From NCBI GenBank assembly GCA_023390415.1, contig JAEWCW010000179.1:1-41991 (forward strand): 41,991 bases of DNA, in the 5' to 3' direction. The position numbers and the translations under genes are program-made. Source of the DNA: Pseudomonadota bacterium. Lineage in GTDB: Bacteria; Pseudomonadota; Alphaproteobacteria; Sphingomonadales; Sphingomonadaceae. Under the pieces are notes generated by a model, which worked only from the letters and a program-made list of their open reading frames with translations, was not told where the DNA came from and did no database searches. Positions 39,852 to 41,991 of the stretch are shown piece after piece (within the stretch, counting starts at the first letter, position 1; each line of letters starts with the position of its first letter).

Positions 39852-40277
39852 ATGCCGCGCGCCGCTCTCCATGCCGATTTCGAGCATCACGAAACCAGCT
39901 CGCAGACCTACACGATCACCGACTTGTGCGAGGAATTCGCCGTTACCCCGCGCGCGCTGCGCTTCTACGAGGACGAGGGCCTGATCTCGCCCGCCCGCCA
40001 GGGCCTGGCGCGAATCTATTCCTGGCGTGATCGCGCCCGGCTCGCCTGGATTCTGCGCGGCAAGCGCGTCGGTTTCAGCCTCGCGGAGATCCGCGAGATG
40101 ATCGATCTTTACGACCTCGGCGACAATCGCGAATCCCAGCGCCGCGTGACCCTCGACAAGTGCCGCGACCGGATCGACCTCCTGAAGAAGCAGCGCGTCG
40201 ACATCGACTCGACCATCGCCGAGCTCGAAGGCTTCGTCGAAACCCTCGAAGGGCTCGAAACCAAGCCCTCCAGATAG
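39852..40277 (+). CDS. MerR-family regulator (LiuR-like)
   Basis: This 141-residue MerR regulator has the HTH YTITDLCEEFAVTPRALRFYEDEGLISPARQG and a coiled-coil dimerisation helix (SQRRVTLDKCRDRIDLLKKQRVDIDSTIAELEGFVETLEGLE). It lies 12 bp before an acyl-CoA dehydrogenase gene, the setting of LiuR-type regulators. An inverted-repeat site overlaps its promoter region. It has no conserved metal-binding cysteine cluster, only one Cys in the coil, which argues against metal sensing. Confidence 0.88.
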   Translation: MPRAALHADFEHHETSSQTYTITDLCEEFAVTPRALRFYEDEGLISPARQGLARIYSWRDRARLAWILRGKRVGFSLAEIREMIDLYDLGDNRESQRRVTLDKCRDRIDLLKKQRVDIDSTIAELEGFVETLEGLETKPSR

Positions 40278-40289
40278 AATGAGGACCTG

Positions 40290-41991
40290 ATGCCCAGCTA
40301 CACCGCCCCCGTCCGCGAGACGCGCTTCGTGCTCGATTCTGTGCTCGGCCTCGAGCGCTATTCGAACCTGCCGGGCTTCGAGAATGCGTCGGCCGACATG
40401 GTCGAGGCGATCCTCACCGAAGGCGGCCGCTTCGCCTCCGAGGTGCTCGCGCCCCTCAACCGGGTCGGCGACGAGGAAGGCTGCGTCCGGCACGAGGACG
40501 GCTCCGTCTCGACTCCGCCGGGCTTCAAGGAGGCCTGGGACCAGTTCGTCGCCGGCGGCTGGACCACCCTCTCCGCCCCCGAGGAGTTTGGCGGCCAGGG
40601 CCTTCCGCAGGTCGTCGGGACCGCGGTCAGCGAGTATCTGCTCAGCGCCAACCAGGCCTTCGAAATGTATCACGGCCTGACCCAGGGCGCGGTCGCATCG
40701 ATCCTGGTCAAGGGCTCGGACGAGCAGAAGGCGACCTACCTTCCCAAGATGGTGTCGGGCGAATGGACCGGCACGATGAACCTCACCGAGCCGCATTGCG
40801 GCACCGATCTCGGCCTTCTGAAGACCAAGGCCGAGCCGCAGGCGGACGGCAGCTACAAGATCAGCGGCACCAAGATCTTCATCTCCTCGGGCGAGCACGA
40901 CCTTAGCGAGAACATCATCCACCTCGTCCTCGCCAAGATCACGGGCGCTCCGGACAACGTGAAGGGCATCTCGCTCTTCATCGTGCCCAAGTTCCTGGTG
41001 AACCCGGACGGCAGCCTCGGGGACCGCAATGGCGTCGTCTGCGGCTCGATCGAGGAGAAGATGGGGATCCACGGCAACTCGACCTGCCTGCTCAATTATG
41101 ACGAGGCGGTCGGCTATCTGGTCGGCGAACCGGAAAAGGGCCTCGCCGCGATGTTCATCATGATGAACGCAGCCCGGCTCGGGGTCGGCCTCCAGGGCCT
41201 CGCCCAGGGCGAAGTCGCCTATCAGAACGCCGTCACCTACGCGAAGGACCGGAGGCAAGGCCGCGCCCTCGTCCCCGACCAGCGCGAGGAAGGCGCCAAG
41301 GCCGATTCGATCATCGTCCACCCGGACGTGCGCCGGATGCTGATGGAGATGAAGGCGTTCAACGAGGCGGCGCGCGCGCTCGTCCTGTGGGGCGCGCTCC
41401 AGGTCGACATCAGCCGCAAGGCCCAGACCGAGGAGGAGCGCGAGGCCGCGTCCGACCTGCTCGGCCTGCTGACCCCGGTGATCAAGGGCTATCTCACCGA
41501 CAAGGGCTTCGAGGCCGCGGTCAACGCCCAGCAGATCTATGGCGGCCACGGCTATATCCGCGAATGGGGGATGGAGCAGTTCGTCCGCGACGCCCGGATC
41601 GCCCAGATCTACGAAGGCACCAACGGCATCCAGGCGCTCGATCTGGTTGGCCGAAAGCTCGGCGCGAACGGCGGCCGCGCGATCCAGGCGCTGTTCAAGC
41701 TTCTCGGCGAGGAGAGCGCCGCGGCCGACGGCGACACGCCCGAGGTCGAAGCGCTCCGCAACGCGCTCCAGAAGGCGACGGGCGATCTCCAGACCGCGAC
41801 CATGTGGCTGATGCAGAACGGCATGGCCAACCCCAACAACGCGGGCGCCGCCGCTTATCCCTATATGACCCTGATGGGCATCGTGACCCTCGGCCTGATG
41901 TGGCTGCGCATGGCCCGCGCCAGCGCCGCCGCCCTCGCCGCCGGCGACGACGCCGCCTTCCACCAGGCCAAGCTCGTCACCGCCCGCTTCT
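40290..41991 (+). CDS. Acyl-CoA dehydrogenase, 3' end outside window
   Basis: The reading frame stays open to the window end (at least 567 codons), starting MPSYTAPVRETRFVLDSVLG at 40290. The flavin and substrate segments are visible: MNLTEPHCGTDLG, KIFISSGEHD and the C-terminal motifs IYGGHGYIREWGMEQFVRDARIAQIYEGTNGIQ, with the catalytic glutamate region YEGTNGIQ. The extra domain after about residue 450 marks the long acyl-CoA dehydrogenase (DUF-extended, DmdC-like) subfamily of about 590-600 residues, so only some 30 codons are missing. The substrate class (fatty acyl or methylthiopropionyl-CoA) is not fixed. It follows the MerR gene by 12 bp. Confidence 0.92.
   Translation, partial: MPSYTAPVRETRFVLDSVLGLERYSNLPGFENASADMVEAILTEGGRFASEVLAPLNRVGDEEGCVRHEDGSVSTPPGFKEAWDQFVAGGWTTLSAPEEFGGQGLPQVVGTAVSEYLLSANQAFEMYHGLTQGAVASILVKGSDEQKATYLPKMVSGEWTGTMNLTEPHCGTDLGLLKTKAEPQADGSYKISGTKIFISSGEHDLSENIIHLVLAKITGAPDNVKGISLFIVPKFLVNPDGSLGDRNGVVCGSIEEKMGIHGNSTCLLNYDEAVGYLVGEPEKGLAAMFIMMNAARLGVGLQGLAQGEVAYQNAVTYAKDRRQGRALVPDQREEGAKADSIIVHPDVRRMLMEMKAFNEAARALVLWGALQVDISRKAQTEEEREAASDLLGLLTPVIKGYLTDKGFEAAVNAQQIYGGHGYIREWGMEQFVRDARIAQIYEGTNGIQALDLVGRKLGANGGRAIQALFKLLGEESAAADGDTPEVEALRNALQKATGDLQTATMWLMQNGMANPNNAGAAAYPYMTLMGIVTLGLMWLRMARASAAALAAGDDAAFHQAKLVTARF

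Noticed and set aside
39777..41963. 728-codon minus-strand frame opposite MerR and acyl-CoA dehydrogenase
   Set aside because: The plus strand carries unmistakable MerR and acyl-CoA dehydrogenase sequences; the minus frame is a GC-skew shadow.

Overview
The window is a GC-rich chromosomal segment from an alphaproteobacterium, most likely a sphingomonad (Sphingomonadales). That placement is inferred from gene content and order: fabD-fabG-acpP-fabF-mltG, rpsF-rpsR-rplI without priB, comF next to grxC-nitrilase-DUF1178, a MarR/C40-peptidase pair, and many small Sec-exported orphan proteins. No 16S or other phylogenetic marker was compared. No phage, transposase, integrase or CRISPR array was seen. 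Most of the window is housekeeping DNA with accessory genes between conserved blocks.

Layout. 1-0.95 kb: a terminator and two small exported proteins. 1.0-5.1 kb: rimO, an M17 aminopeptidase, a MarR regulator and a C40 peptidase. 5.1-9.5 kb (minus strand): fatty-acid synthesis operon fabD-fabG-acpP-fabF followed by mltG. 9.5-13.0 kb: an unusual AraC-HTH/alpha-beta-hydrolase fusion, an MddA-like membrane methyltransferase, and an Nramp-fold transporter lacking the canonical metal-site motifs. 13.0-15.2 kb: a membrane protein and two exported proteins of unknown role. 15.2-16.9 kb: a stress-type cluster (OsmC, a 28-residue membrane peptide too short for routine gene calling, CsbD with an EcfG-like promoter, PfpI). 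17.0-20.8 kb: an amidohydrolase, a GST, a duplicated CPWC small-protein gene with one copy broken by a nonsense codon, a lipoprotein, and three copies of a ~30-bp interspersed repeat. 20.8-22.2 kb: rpsF-rpsR-rplI and terminator. 22.3-26.4 kb: a four-gene CUT1-type sugar ABC importer with coupled genes. 26.4-27.9 kb: a compact organoarsenical module arsR-arsI-aquaporin with an operator-like palindrome. 27.9-34.1 kb (mostly minus): lipoprotein, folE, tRNA-Arg(CCU), DUF1178, nitrilase, grxC, then an 846-residue exported orphan on the opposite strand, then comF. 34.3-38.8 kb: prfC, an exported DnaQ-like exonuclease homologue with an altered active site, an SDR and purF. 38.9-42.0 kb: a lipoprotein, a small heme-copper-oxidase-like membrane protein, and a MerR regulator with an acyl-CoA dehydrogenase cut by the window end.

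The best candidates for new biology are the AraC-hydrolase fusion, the Nramp homologue with a rewritten metal site, the exported exonuclease homologue, and the large orphan between comF and grxC. The arsR-arsI-aquaporin cassette is the clearest functional system: ArsI would cleave methylarsenite to arsenite and the channel would let arsenite leave, under As(III)-responsive repression.
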